Below are positions 35,427 through 45,391 of a stretch of DNA of 64,000 nt, one piece after another; positions within the stretch are counted from its first letter, which is position 1; every line of letters begins with the position of its first letter. The DNA lies in contig OZ245331.1 of the NCBI GenBank assembly GCA_965226155.1, positions 1,116,001 through 1,180,000 on the forward strand, read 5' to 3'. The DNA is from G965226155 sp965226155 (GTDB taxonomy: Bacteria > Pseudomonadota > Gammaproteobacteria > Eutrophobiales > Eutrophobiaceae). Both the position numbers and the translations under genes were made by a program. The notes beneath the pieces were generated by a model. That model had not been told where the DNA came from. It made no database searches and was given only the letters and a program-made list of their open reading frames with translations.

Positions 35427-37100
35427 ATGAAAACGATAATAAATATACTTGTAATCTTTAGTTTTGCATTTAATTGCTTTGCTGAATCGCCGCCAAATGC
35501 AGCGGTTGCCAGTGCTCGATCTTTATCGACTGAAGCAGGCATAGAGATCCTAAAAGCAGGGGGCAACGCCATAGATGCAGCAGTAGCTATCTCTGCTACA
35601 CTGGCAGTAGTCGAGCCAGCCTCTTCGGGACTGGGTGGCGGAGGCTTTTGGTTGATACACAGGGAAAGTGATGGAAAACAAGTGATGATAGATGGTCGTG
35701 AAAAGGCGCCGGGTTTTGCATATCGTCAGATGTATTTAGATGAAAATGATGAAGTACGTCGTAGCGACTCTTTAAATGGCCCGAAGGCTGGCGGAATACC
35801 AGGTATCCCTGCCGGCATAGTATATCTCGCATTGAATTATGGACGATTGTCATTACAGAAAAGTCTTGCGCCAGCAATCCGTTATGCAGAAAAGGGATTT
35901 CCTGTTACACCTGATTATCAGGCACAGGTGCGGCGCCGCGCAGAAGTGATAAAGCAATTTCCATCAAGCGCAGCAATTTTTTTACAAAACGGACAAGTTC
36001 CCAAAATAGGCTATAAGATCGTGCAATCAGATCTGGCTAAAACGCTACGGTCCATTGCAGCGCATGGTATTGATGGGTTTTATTTCGGACCGTTGGCAAA
36101 AAAGTTAGTTGGCGGTGTCCAGCAATATGGCGGTATTTGGCAAACCAAAGATTTGGAAGATTACCGTGTCCTCGAGAGAGCGCCGTTTACTATGAATTAT
36201 AGGAATATCAAAGTAGTGACAGGCTCACCTCCATCTTCAGGTATGGTAATTGGACAAGCGCTAAAGATACTTGAGCATTTTAATCTGAGTGGTATGGATC
36301 GGGTGGCACGAGCTCATCATGTAATTGAGGCGCTAAGGCGAGCAAATCGGGACAGGGCAGTTTTTTTGGGTGATCCTGATTTCGTTAACATTCCCGTGAA
36401 CAAGCTGCTCGATGAAAATTATATAGATGGAATGGCAATTACCATCGATCCGCAGAAGGCAACATCAAGTGACGAGCTGGGTAATACCCCAGGATTGGAT
36501 CAGTCGGGCACATCGACAACGCATTTTTCGGTAATTGATAACGAGGGTAACCGTGTAGCTGGGACATTAAGTATAAACATCTCATTTGGATCAGGGTTTG
36601 TGATTCCGGGAACTGGCGTACTTGTTAACAACGAAATGGATGATTTTTCTAGCAAGCCAAACACGCCTAACGCCTATGGATTAATTGGATTTACGGCCAA
36701 TGCAATTGAACCCGGCAAACGCCCGCTTTCAAGCATGTCTCCTACCTTTGTTGAATCAGATGAACGTATCGGCATATTGGGTACGCCGGGCGGAAGCCGA
36801 ATAATTTCTATGGTTCTATTGGGCATACTGGCCTTTGCCGATGGGCAATTACCAGAGTACTGGGTTGATCTCCCTAGGTACCATCACCAATATCGACCCG
36901 ATGTTGTCCAGTTTGAACAAAATACATTTACTGAGCAGGAGAAAGCTGAGCTTGTCAGTCGGGGACATAAATTAAGCAATAGGACGAGATCTTATGGTGA
37001 TATGCACGCCATAATGTGGGACAAGCGGACGGGTCATGTGTATGCAGCGTCAGACAAACGGGGAGAAGGTGTTGCTAAGGTAATTGTATCCGATCCCTAG
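35427..37100 (+). CDS. ggt: Gamma-glutamyltranspeptidase
   Basis: A 557-aa periplasmic N-terminal-nucleophile hydrolase that cleaves or transfers the gamma-glutamyl group of glutathione. It has a signal peptide (cleavage probably near CFA-ESP, about residue 20) and the autoprocessing and nucleophile threonine in TTHFSV (Thr364). It also has the PLSSMSPT substrate-binding motif and the GTPGGSRI segment. Length fits the family. A 112-base gap upstream shows no clear element. Confidence 0.94.
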   Translation: MKTIINILVIFSFAFNCFAESPPNAAVASARSLSTEAGIEILKAGGNAIDAAVAISATLAVVEPASSGLGGGGFWLIHRESDGKQVMIDGREKAPGFAYRQMYLDENDEVRRSDSLNGPKAGGIPGIPAGIVYLALNYGRLSLQKSLAPAIRYAEKGFPVTPDYQAQVRRRAEVIKQFPSSAAIFLQNGQVPKIGYKIVQSDLAKTLRSIAAHGIDGFYFGPLAKKLVGGVQQYGGIWQTKDLEDYRVLERAPFTMNYRNIKVVTGSPPSSGMVIGQALKILEHFNLSGMDRVARAHHVIEALRRANRDRAVFLGDPDFVNIPVNKLLDENYIDGMAITIDPQKATSSDELGNTPGLDQSGTSTTHFSVIDNEGNRVAGTLSINISFGSGFVIPGTGVLVNNEMDDFSSKPNTPNAYGLIGFTANAIEPGKRPLSSMSPTFVESDERIGILGTPGGSRIISMVLLGILAFADGQLPEYWVDLPRYHHQYRPDVVQFEQNTFTEQEKAELVSRGHKLSNRTRSYGDMHAIMWDKRTGHVYAASDKRGEGVAKVIVSDP

Positions 37101-37104
37101 GCCG

Positions 37105-37920
37105 CTATTTCTGGCATACCGGACAACAATAGGTCGACCTCTGGTTAAGCTTATATTTTTTAATAAGGTTCCGGCAGTTTTTGCACGGCATGCCATCCTG
37201 CCCATAGACGCGTAAGGTTTGTTGGAAATATCCGGGATTACCTTCGGTATTTACAAAATCTCGCAGAGTTGTTCCTCCCTTTTTTACCGCTAGTCTCAAG
37301 ACTGTCTTGATGCTATTAGTAAGCTTGTTATAGCCTTCAAGCTTTATTCTGCCTGAGATTCTACTTGGGTGAATACCGCTCTTAAAAAGTGCCTCGTTGG
37401 CGTAAATATTTCCTATACCAACGACAATACGGCTGTCCATGAGAAATGTTTTTATGTTCTGCTTTCGACCCCGGGATAAATTATACAAATATTTGCCCCT
37501 AAATTTTTTCTCTAGCGGTTCGGGGCCTAGATTTTTTAGAAGTTTATGTGTGTGGGGGTCGTCGTAAGTCCAGTGTATCGATCCAAATCGACGAGGATCT
37601 CTTAGCCGTAGGCTATTGCCCGGGGTAAAAACTAAATTAACATGATCATGAATGGTGGGCGGGATGTTATCAGAAACAAATCTTAAACTACCAGACATGC
37701 CTAAATGGATAATCAGACAACCATGATCGAAGTAGATCAGGATATATTTTGCTCGCCTTTCAATATCGCAAACTTTGTGTTGCTGCAATATAGCATTGAG
37801 ATCTTCTGGAACAGGCCAACGAAGTCGTCTATTTCTCACGATAACACGGCAGACGGTTTTATTTTTTATATGACCACTAATGCCTCTGCATGTAGTCTCG
37901 ATTTCTGGTAACTCTGGCAT
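37105..37920 (-). CDS. mutM: Formamidopyrimidine-DNA glycosylase
   Basis: Base-excision repair enzyme removing 8-oxoguanine. The 271-aa product starts MPELPEIET, where Pro2 and Glu3 are the catalytic residues, so the ATG at 37920 is certain rather than an in-frame start four codons earlier. The C-terminal zinc finger (CKNC and CPVC pairs) and the GIGNIYANEALF helix-two-turn-helix region are complete. It converges on ggt. Confidence 0.96.
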   Translation of the reverse strand: MPELPEIETTCRGISGHIKNKTVCRVIVRNRRLRWPVPEDLNAILQQHKVCDIERRAKYILIYFDHGCLIIHLGMSGSLRFVSDNIPPTIHDHVNLVFTPGNSLRLRDPRRFGSIHWTYDDPHTHKLLKNLGPEPLEKKFRGKYLYNLSRGRKQNIKTFLMDSRIVVGIGNIYANEALFKSGIHPSRISGRIKLEGYNKLTNSIKTVLRLAVKKGGTTLRDFVNTEGNPGYFQQTLRVYGQDGMPCKNCRNLIKKYKLNQRSTYCCPVCQK

Positions 37921-37979
37921 GTGCGCTATCAATAATAATTTTTAGTTAGCATCGTCGCAGGCCGTTGTGAGACAGGAAG

Positions 37980-39350
37980 TTAATATCGGTTTCGTCGCCA
38001 CCGGATAAATAGCCCTGCCGCTAAAAATAGTGATGGTAGTATGATCAGAAAAACGATTCCGATAATTCCTAATACAAGCGGTGATGTCGTAAGTTGTGTA
38101 TCTGCAGGGACAGCGATTGGAATATCAATGAGGTTATCGTCATGACTTAACCAGCTGACCAGTCTATTGCCTAATTCCATATTGCCTGAATTATTAACAT
38201 AGGTGTTCGAAAGAAAATCACCATCACCGACGACGATAATTCGTCGTGATATGGCGGTGTCATTTTTATCAACGATGTCACGTTCAAGACTCAAACCGAT
38301 GACGAGAGGGCCCTTTAAATCGACATGTTCATCGAACCGGATGTTGCTAGTTAAGTCGCCTCTCTCAAGCCAAGTATGATTTGCTGTAGTTAGTAAGCTA
38401 CGCGTCATCCATTTATTATTGCTACCGGGTTTAAGTGATAGCGATCCGGGAAAATAAGCAGTGAATTTTAAATCTCTAAGGGCGGGATGCTTCCCGTAAA
38501 GGCTTTCGGTAATGACAGTTATTCCCGGATCATCAAGACCAGTAATCTCAGCGCTTTTGTCTATCACGGTACCTTGTTCCATGATGATGCCGAGTCGGTC
38601 TGCGACAAAAGCAAGATGTTCATTGTTATCAGGGTCGACCAGCCATAGCATATTGCCACCGTTGTCAAGATACTGTAGCAGCATTTGTATTTCACCAGGC
38701 AACAAGGCAACCAGCGGGCTAGTCAGCACCAATACTGATGTATTGTCAGGAATAATAGTTACTTCTGCCAGATTGAGCGGTTGTAGTGTGAACCCGCTAT
38801 GGCCCATCTGTTGTGTCCATACTCCCAAGTCATGATTAGCCTTGCCTAACGGATTTCTCTCGCCGTGGCCTTCAATAAATACTATCCAGCGCTCTGAATT
38901 TTTTGCCAATCGTATCAGAGCGTTGCTAAAGTCATTTTCAGAAGTTTTTTGTACATGCTCAGTTCTGCCTTGGTAACGGAGCAGCATTTCACCATTGACT
39001 GTTATCCCCAGATTTCGTATTTCATTAGGAATGCCATCTGGGTTGATGAAATTGAGTGAGATATTGGGCTTAACACGACGGTATTTGGAAATAAAATTTT
39101 CGATGTCTTCACGCAATTCTGCATGTTCGCGTGCATAAGCAGTAACGTTGAGCTGTTCAGGTAATTGATCTAGCACGGTAATGCTTGCAGTCGTCAAAGT
39201 ATGGCTGCCGGTGTGTGTCAAATCAGCCTGTAAAGAATAACGAAAACTCAATATAGCGAACAAAACGCTGACAGCAATAATTGCTACCAGCGATAGCATG
39301 CTATTAAATAGGTAGCGTATTCTTGATTTGGAAGCATTAGCCATGGCCAT
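37980..39350 (-). CDS. Gld-type ABC transporter auxiliary protein (GldG-like)
   Basis: A 456-aa protein with an N-terminal membrane helix, a large extracytoplasmic region containing the FINPDG, FIEGHGERNP and MLWLVDPD motifs, and a C-terminal helix. This is the layout of the ABC_transp_aux family, labelled as auxiliary component of an uncharacterised gliding-motility-type ABC transporter. It belongs with the ATPase at 39702-40652 and the permease remnant between them. Although this gene is open, the transporter cannot be complete because the permease is destroyed. Confidence 0.82.
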   Translation of the reverse strand: MAMANASKSRIRYLFNSMLSLVAIIAVSVLFAILSFRYSLQADLTHTGSHTLTTASITVLDQLPEQLNVTAYAREHAELREDIENFISKYRRVKPNISLNFINPDGIPNEIRNLGITVNGEMLLRYQGRTEHVQKTSENDFSNALIRLAKNSERWIVFIEGHGERNPLGKANHDLGVWTQQMGHSGFTLQPLNLAEVTIIPDNTSVLVLTSPLVALLPGEIQMLLQYLDNGGNMLWLVDPDNNEHLAFVADRLGIIMEQGTVIDKSAEITGLDDPGITVITESLYGKHPALRDLKFTAYFPGSLSLKPGSNNKWMTRSLLTTANHTWLERGDLTSNIRFDEHVDLKGPLVIGLSLERDIVDKNDTAISRRIIVVGDGDFLSNTYVNNSGNMELGNRLVSWLSHDDNLIDIPIAVPADTQLTTSPLVLGIIGIVFLIILPSLFLAAGLFIRWRRNRY

Positions 39351-39353
39351 TTG

Positions 39354-39705
39354 TTACCAGGGATAGCTGCGCATGGAATCAATACGCCAGATGCTTAACG
39401 CGGTGAATGTAGAGATCAGTATCATAAAATATGCTACGTCTACAGTGCTGAACAGTCCTTCAACTAGCTGGTTATAATGGCGAAGTACAGAGAGATAATT
39501 AAATATCAAGATAGCAGTTGATTGTCTGTATATGCAGCAATGTGCACAACCCAGAACATGAGTATAACGAAATAGGTACTAGCTGCAGCTGCTGCAGGAA
39601 ATTGAGTTAATGTCGAAATAAATAATCCGATAGACACGAAGCTAGCAACTAGGCACAGCAGACCAAACGACGTAATTCATTGTTTGCGATAATAAAGATT
39701 TTCAT
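39354..39705 (-). pseudogene. ABC-2 type permease (GldF-like), internally deleted remnant
   Basis: Between the ATPase and the GldG-like gene only about 350 bases remain of a permease that is usually over 700. The minus strand starts normally at ATG 39705 (MKIFIIANNELRR) but meets a stop after 18 codons. The middle contains several stops and frame changes, and the last 45 or so codons read the expected permease C-terminus (a Y-L-S-V-L-R-H-Y segment, then an aromatic helix and SIWRIDSMR) to a TAA at 39354-39356. Start and end are kept; the middle has been lost by deletion. Confidence 0.8.
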
Positions 39706-40652
39706 GACAGATGGCCCTTGTTAGCGACATCATCATGTGTGAGACGTAGGAATAACTCTTCAAGTGAACCAGTTTCGGGGATCAATTCAAATAGCCCCCA
39801 TCCTTTCATCGTTACTGTCTCTACTAATGTGGCCACGACTTCAGGGTTATTATTACAGGATATTCGAAAATGATGTTTACTGATATGGATTGCATTTAAC
39901 ATGCCAGGAATTGCTGTAATTTCTTCAGGCTCAGGAGCGTTGTGAAATGCTATTTTCATTGTATGCTGCTCGTTGTTACCGCCAATCGAATCTAGATCTC
40001 CGTCCAACATAATTTTTCCATTATTCATGATCAAAACACGAGTACAGGTGCTCTTTACTTCTGGCAATATATGGGTTGATAAAATCACACTATGATCATC
40101 TGCTAGTTCTCGAATCAGGCTACGTACATCTATAAGTTGTTTAGGGTCCAGGCCAGAGGTGGGTTCGTCGAGTATAATTACCAATGGTGTATGTATTATC
40201 GCTTGGGCGATACCGACACGTTGTTTGTAGCCTTCGGAAAGGTTACCAAGTAGATGCCTGCCGACCTCAGTTAGGCCGCATCTGTGCTTGCAATTATTGA
40301 GAGCGTCTGCAAGCTTATCATTAGGGACGTCGTGTAAACGGCCACAGAATATTAAATATTCATCAACTGTCATTTCATTATAGATAGGCGGTTGTTCAGG
40401 AAGGAATCCGAGATGCTGCTTTGCAATTTTATCTTCGCCTATAATGTCATGACCGACTATGGAGACAGAGCCGTGTGTTGGGGCAAGTACACCAGAAAGG
40501 ATTTGCATTAAGGTGCTTTTGCCAGCACCGTTAGGTCCGAGGATGCCCAGTACTTCACCTCGTTCAATACTGAAACAGATGTCGTCAACGACACGATGGC
40601 TTCCAAAGTATCGTGAAACATGATCTGCACGAACTAGTAATTCTCCATTCAT
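39702..40652 (-). CDS. ABC transporter ATP-binding protein (GldA-like)
   Basis: A 316-aa ABC ATPase with Walker A GPNGAGKST, Q-loop FLPEQPPIY, signature LSEGYKQRVGIAQA, Walker B LVIILDEPTSGLD and H-loop STHILPE, plus a C-terminal extension of about 100 residues seen in ABC-2 exporters. ATG at 40652 is preferred over TTG at 40658. Its stop overlaps the start of the broken permease by 4 bases, so the three genes once formed a coupled operon. Confidence 0.87.
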   Translation of the reverse strand: MNGELLVRADHVSRYFGSHRVVDDICFSIERGEVLGILGPNGAGKSTLMQILSGVLAPTHGSVSIVGHDIIGEDKIAKQHLGFLPEQPPIYNEMTVDEYLIFCGRLHDVPNDKLADALNNCKHRCGLTEVGRHLLGNLSEGYKQRVGIAQAIIHTPLVIILDEPTSGLDPKQLIDVRSLIRELADDHSVILSTHILPEVKSTCTRVLIMNNGKIMLDGDLDSIGGNNEQHTMKIAFHNAPEPEEITAIPGMLNAIHISKHHFRISCNNNPEVVATLVETVTMKGWGLFELIPETGSLEELFLRLTHDDVANKGHLS

Positions 40653-40863
40653 AAGCAATACAAGATTTCTATTATTGATGCGTTATTAATGATGAGTCGT
40701 TATCTGTAACCAATCATAGCCATACAAGTGGGCTAATCCAATAGTTTAATATGCCACTTGGCAAGACATATGTCTTGTTAAACAGTAATAGCCGATAAAT
40801 ATGTTAGACCGTTCTAATTTTCTCGGTTAGGATTAGCAGGCCGATAACCAACAGGAGACAGTT

Positions 40864-42029
40864 ATGTTCCATGAATTGCCAATCTGGGCTTACTTAATGA
40901 TTGTGCTGGGGTTGACGCATGTAACTATTGCTGCAGTAACTATCTTTTTGCATAGGAACCAGGCCCACCATGCTTTGGAATTGCATCCTTTTTGTAGTCA
41001 TTTTTTTCGGTTCTGGCTATGGTTAACGACGGGGATAGTTACCCGTGAATGGGAGCAATTCATAGAAAACACCATGCTAAGGTCGAAACGATCAACGATC
41101 CACATAGTCCCCAGCAGGCAGGGATAGCAAAGGTGTTACTGCAAGGCGCAGAATTGTATCGATCTGAGGCAAGCAATCAACAGACACTGCAACAATATGG
41201 TCATTAAACGCCAAATGATTGGATCGAACAAAATATTTATTCAAAATTTAGCTATGCTGGTATATTTTTCATGTTGTCAGTAAATATATTTATGTTCGGC
41301 GCGATCGGCATCACCATTTGGGCAATACAAATGATTTGGATACCTTTATTTGCAGCTGGGGTGATTAACGGCGTTGGTCACTGGTGGGGATACCGAAACT
41401 ATGAATCTGCTGACGCTTCAACCAATATCCTTCCTATTGGAGCCTTAATTGGCGGCGAAGAATTACACAACAATCATCATGCGTTTGTCAGCTCGGCTAA
41501 GTTTTCATCAAAGTGGTACGAAATGAATCTGGGTTGGATGTATATTTGCTTATTACAAAAACTCAGATTGGCTAGGGTAAAGAAGCTTGCGCCCAAACCG
41601 ATAATCGATATTAATAAACAGCACATCGATTTTGATACTTTGAGAGCAGTTGTCAGCAATCGCTTCCATGACATGTCACACTATGCGCATGATGTAATTA
41701 AGCGAGTCTATAAAGAAGAGAAAGCTAAGGCTAATTCAGCAACCCGAACGCTTTATTCCAAGGGCAGGAAACTGCTGATACGTCATGAGCTTTTGATGGA
41801 TGCCATGGCAAGACACCGTTTAGCTGTAATGCTCGAGGAAAGTCAGAGGTTGCAGATAGTTTATGAATTCAGTCAGAAATTACAGCAAATCTGGCAAGAA
41901 AAATCAGCAAGTCAGGAGAGTTTGCTCGAAGCTCTACAGGATTGGCGTTATCAGGCTGAACAGACCGGGATTCAGGCTTTACAGGAATTTTCACAGTCTA
42001 TACGGAGCTATAGTCTGCAAACGGTATAA
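40864..42029 (+). pseudogene. Acyl-CoA/fatty acid desaturase, frameshift plus nonsense
   Basis: A membrane di-iron desaturase of about 390 residues broken twice. After codon 63 or so (motif REW, about 41052) one base is missing; the second histidine box then reads as HRKHH in the next frame. A TAA follows at 41205-41207 in that frame, and the same frame continues from 41208 through the GHWWGYRN motif and the third box HNNHH to the end. The first box region (HRNQAHHALELH) is present. A good AGGAGA Shine-Dalgarno precedes ATG 40864. All three histidine boxes survive, so loss is recent. Confidence 0.9.
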
Positions 42030-42045
42030 ATGATTTAGAAGTTGA

Positions 42046-42213
42046 CTACTTGATTTTTGCTTCTTTGTAGATTGTATGCTTTCTTGCTACGGGATCGTAT
42101 TTTTTGATCTCCATTTTGTCAGGCATGTTTCGCTTATTTTTTGTCGTTGTATAGAAATGCCCAGTCCCTTCGGATGAAACAAGTCGAATCTTTTCTCTAG
42201 CACTGCCAGCCAT
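42046..42213 (-). CDS. rpmG: 50S ribosomal protein L33
   Basis: A 55-aa basic protein read from ATG 42213: it begins MAGSAREKIRLVSSEGTGH and contains the YTTTKNKRNMP motif and a lysine-rich C-terminus, the full length of gammaproteobacterial L33. It lacks the CxxC zinc pairs, so it is the zinc-independent form. It lies 10 bases downstream of rpmB on the same strand. Confidence 0.95.
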   Translation of the reverse strand: MAGSAREKIRLVSSEGTGHFYTTTKNKRNMPDKMEIKKYDPVARKHTIYKEAKIK

Positions 42214-42223
42214 GATTTACTTC

Positions 42224-42460
42224 CTAGACCTTAACGCCGCGGGCGCGGACATCAGATAAAACGCTATCAATTCCTTTTTTGTCAATATAACGTAGACCTT
42301 TGCTACTAACGCGCAGTTTGACCCAGCGATTTTCACTTTCAACCCAGAATCTGCGGATGTGCAGATTAGGCAAAAACCGTCGCTTGGTTTTATTATTGGC
42401 ATGGGAAACATGATGTCCTGACATGGGCCGTTTCTCGGTAACTTGACATACTCTTGACAT
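42224..42460 (-). CDS. rpmB: 50S ribosomal protein L28
   Basis: A 78-aa protein starting MSRVCQVTEKRPMSGHHVSHA and containing the TKRRFLPNLH and LRVSSKGLRYIDKKG motifs, matching L28 throughout. It is the promoter-proximal gene of rpmB-rpmG. In related genomes radC comes immediately upstream; here that place is taken by accessory DNA. Confidence 0.97.
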   Translation of the reverse strand: MSRVCQVTEKRPMSGHHVSHANNKTKRRFLPNLHIRRFWVESENRWVKLRVSSKGLRYIDKKGIDSVLSDVRARGVKV

Positions 42461-42996
42461 AATTCGTGCTCAACAGACATCTAAAAGAGGGCGAATTCTA
42501 CATGGATTCACTCCATTCGCCAAGCCTGACTCGTATCCATATTGGCAGCTGACGGTGAAAATTCAGATTAGAGTCACATTTTGAAGCAGCAGATTGACAT
42601 TGGCTAACACCTCATTTTATATTGGCACTGTCAACTTTCAAGCCCGACTTAAAGCCTATTAAAAGCCTGGCTAGACCTTGACAAAAGTCAGCTGGGAGTT
42701 GAGAAGGGTTTCCGCGATTGACGAGATATCGAAACGATAGCGTGAAGCCCATGATGTTATCTATATCATCCAGGCCTTATTCGGAGAGAATCCATACGGA
42801 TAATGAGTATGATGTAGTTAATTTCAAATTTCTTATGGAATCGCTATCGTAATAAAATTAGTATTAAATCTTTATAGGCAACGAATCCATCTTCGGCAGT
42901 CATGGACACCAGAGATCTTTAATTACAATTGAATCAGAAAATGCCGTTATTAAATTTTAGTTATCGCCGTTTAAAATCTAGCCGGATATTGCAAAC
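42461..42996. other. Non-coding stretch at the left edge of the accessory insertion
   Basis: About 540 bases without a convincing ORF. It must hold the rpmB promoter, read leftward. On the plus strand TTGACA (42594-42599) and TATATT (42618-42623) with an 18-base spacer form a promoter-like pair pointing into the insertion, with no identifiable gene directly after it. No C-terminal piece of radC was recognised next to rpmB. Confidence 0.35.
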
Positions 42997-43739
42997 ATGA
43001 TTGATAACGTGTTGGTATTTTCTATCGCCACCAATGGGTACAATTACTTCTATGATTTGTGCATTAAGACGCAGAAAGAATACGCAAATAGAAATGGCTA
43101 CGATTACATTGTCGTCATGCGTCCATATATTATCTGGAAATACTCATTTCATGATAGTGCTTGGCTTAAGATCCCGCTAATCGTTGCTACACTAACAAAA
43201 GGATACAAGTGGGTTTTTTATTGATGCAGACTGTGAAATAGGTGTTTCGTGCCCAAGAGTAGAGAGCGTCGAACAACCAGGCAAATCTTTTTACGCTGCA
43301 AATGGTTTTTCTGGCAGACCAAATTCTGGCGTCATGCTTGTCAAGAACACGGCTGAGGCCATGAAGTTCTATCACCATCTATTATCGGTAGGCGATTCCT
43401 TGGATATTCCTCCTGAAGATCAGGCGCCTTATGAAAACGGATATTTTATACATTTTTCAAAGATATGTAATTTTTTTCACACTCTTGATTCGATCTGGAA
43501 TAGTAATGAGGACCTCACACAGAGTGACTACGTTCGCCACTATACCGGACCTTTGGGAAGACACTATCATGCCGGAATAATACAGAAAACTATATTCAAG
43601 GGAATTCACACTATGATCCAGACACAGAATAAACTCCTTGTTCTCATGAATCGGAAGCGGTTCACAACTGTAAATATTCAGGAGCGTTTGCAGCGAATAT
43701 ATAAGATTAGTTGTAAAGCATACGCACAGTATTTTGATT
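42997..43739 (+). pseudogene. Glycosyltransferase-like gene, frameshifted and cut by IS30
   Basis: The frame opens at ATG 42997 with an FSIATNGYNYFYDLC start, then a VATLTKGYKWVF strand leading into a DADC motif. The DxD-type arrangement resembles small galactosyl/mannosyltransferase-like proteins. One extra T in the run 43211-43216 shifts the frame just before DADC; the rest (GRPNSGVMLVKN, PPEDQAPYENGY) continues in the next frame until IS30 copy 2 begins at 43740, and the frame ends within the IS at 43756. The 3' end has probably been lost. AT-rich and unlike the flanking core genes. Confidence 0.65.
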
Positions 43740-44808
43740 CGCGGATTCAACTTTGAAGTGCAACGTTGATGTTAAAAAAGACTTCATGTAGTGTTTTTGA
43801 ATTAAGTGTTTTTCTGGGACGGTGATTGAGTTTTTTCATGACCAAGTTTAACTGCTTTTGTGTAATCGTGCTGGAGTCCATTTTCTTTGGGAAGTACTGT
43901 CGAATGAGACCATTGATATTTTCATTTAAACCCCGTTCCCAGGAGGCATAAGGATGTGCAAAATAGAACCCCGCGTTCAATTGTTGAGCAATAACCTCAT
44001 GCTCAGCAAATTCTTTTCCATTATCCGAGGTGATCGTGTGAACCGACGCCTTCATATTAGACAACAATCGCACGATAGCTTGCCTGACGGCAGAGGCAGT
44101 TCGTCGTTTCACCTGTGCAAATCAAGGTGTACATCGACTTGCGCTCGCTCAAGGTGACCAGCGCCTGTCGATGGCCTTTGCCGATGACGGTGTCCACTTC
44201 CCAGTCACCGATGCGTGTCTTCCTGTTCACAATGGCTGGACGCTTATCAATGCTGCCCTGATTCACCAGAACCCCACGACGTTGATAACTACCATAACGC
44301 TTCTTTCGTTTCTTCTGGCAACGCAAGTACCGGTACAGCTCACCGCCGTCTGCCTTGTCCTGGTATATGTAGTGATATATCCATTCATGACTCAGAGCGA
44401 TACCTTCTCGTTTAAGCAACCAGTCACTGATTTGCTCAGGACTCCATTCGTCCCGCAGCCAGACCTCTACTCGCTCCCACAAGGTCGTGGGGAGTCGCTG
44501 TTGTTGGCTGGCTTCTCGACGCGCTTGCCGGAGCAACTGAGCTTGGCGGGGTCGATAGCCTCCCAAGCCACGGTTGCGTCTGAGTTCACGGCTAATAGTA
44601 GATTTATGCACGCCTATCAAGGCGGCTATCTCCGTTTGCGTATGTCCTGCTTTCATCAGGGCGTAAATCTGGTAACGTTGATGCTCGGTAAGCTGTGTGT
44701 AGTGTCTCATCTGTGCCTCTCTTTCTTGCTGGAACGAAAGGTAAGGATGCTACCGTAGCTTGCCGTTCGTGCCACCTAATTGAGTTGCACTTACAAATTG
44801 AATTCACG
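43740..44808 (-). mobile_element. IS30-family insertion sequence, copy 2
   Basis: A 1069-base copy of the element at 26737-27804, same orientation, about 99 percent identical by eye. It differs by one inserted A (44119-44121) and roughly ten substitutions. It ends inside two different truncated genes, a glycosyltransferase on the left and a ribA-like gene on the right, which points to an IS-associated deletion or rearrangement rather than simple insertion in one gene. Confidence 0.9.
43747..44710 (-). pseudogene. IS30 transposase, copy 2, frameshifted
   Basis: Collinear with the copy at 26744-27706. The N-terminal helix-turn-helix and first catalytic Asp region (DWEVDTVIG) are read in one frame up to about 44120. 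There an extra A shifts the frame; the second part, with TSDNGKEF, the ERGLNENINGLIRQYF region and the full C-terminus, is read in another frame to 43747. The Gln codon that is a stop in copy 1 is intact here, so the two copies carry different inactivating lesions. Confidence 0.88.
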
Positions 44809-45391
44809 AGCCGTTATAGGAATTCTTTTTAGCTGATATAGGAATTCTTTTCAAAACCTGTATGTTATTATTTCTTAATGCACCAATCTTTAAGGGATTA
44901 TTCGTCAGCACAAATACAGACTGAATTTTAAAGTGTTTCAGAATCGCTGCTGCTAAATTATATTTCCTAGAATCATTAGGTACCCCCAGTTGCATATTCG
45001 CTTATACCGCGTCTACTCCTTGCTCTTGTAATGCGTATGCTTGTAATTTGTTAAACAAACCGATTCCTCTTCCTTCCTGCCTTAAATAGATTAATATCCC
45101 AAAATTTTTTGATTGAATATATTTCAGTGCTAGTCTAAGTTGCTACTCACAATCACAGCGTAATGATAGAAACGTATCTCCTGTTAGACATTCGGAATGA
45201 ATGCGTACGGGCACTTTACTCTGACCCTCAATATCCCACTTATAAACTATTAAATGTTCAGTTTTATCATTATCTATGGCAACACGGTCACGGAAATCAC
45301 CGTAGGCAGTCGGCAGAAGTATGGAATTAGAAATTTCAAATGTGTTGTTTGAAGAATGATTCATTTGTAAATATTCCAGACTTAATTTCAA
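44809..45391 (-). pseudogene. GTP cyclohydrolase II (RibA-like), two nonsense codons and truncated by IS30
   Basis: Read on the minus strand, the frame contains the RibA zinc and substrate motif HSECLTGD...SLRCDC, then an in-frame TAG at 45143-45145. The same frame continues through a RQEGRGIGL motif, meets a TAA at 45002-45004, and goes on with the LTNNPLKI motif until IS30 at 44808. The last 20-30 residues of the family are missing. No frameshifts are needed. This stand-alone RibA form, AT-rich and outside a riboflavin operon, may have been an accessory paralogue. Confidence 0.85.

Noticed and set aside
42690..42850. Short open frames near REAHDVIYIIQ resembling a toxin-antitoxin remnant
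   Set aside because: Stops in every frame and no diagnostic residues of HigB or RelE; too weak to call.
44816..44860. Two near-identical 15-base repeats (TATAGGAATTCTTTT) beside IS30 copy 2
   Set aside because: Both lie within the continuous ribA-like frame and encode part of it; probably a small chance or replication-slippage duplication, not an element end or array.
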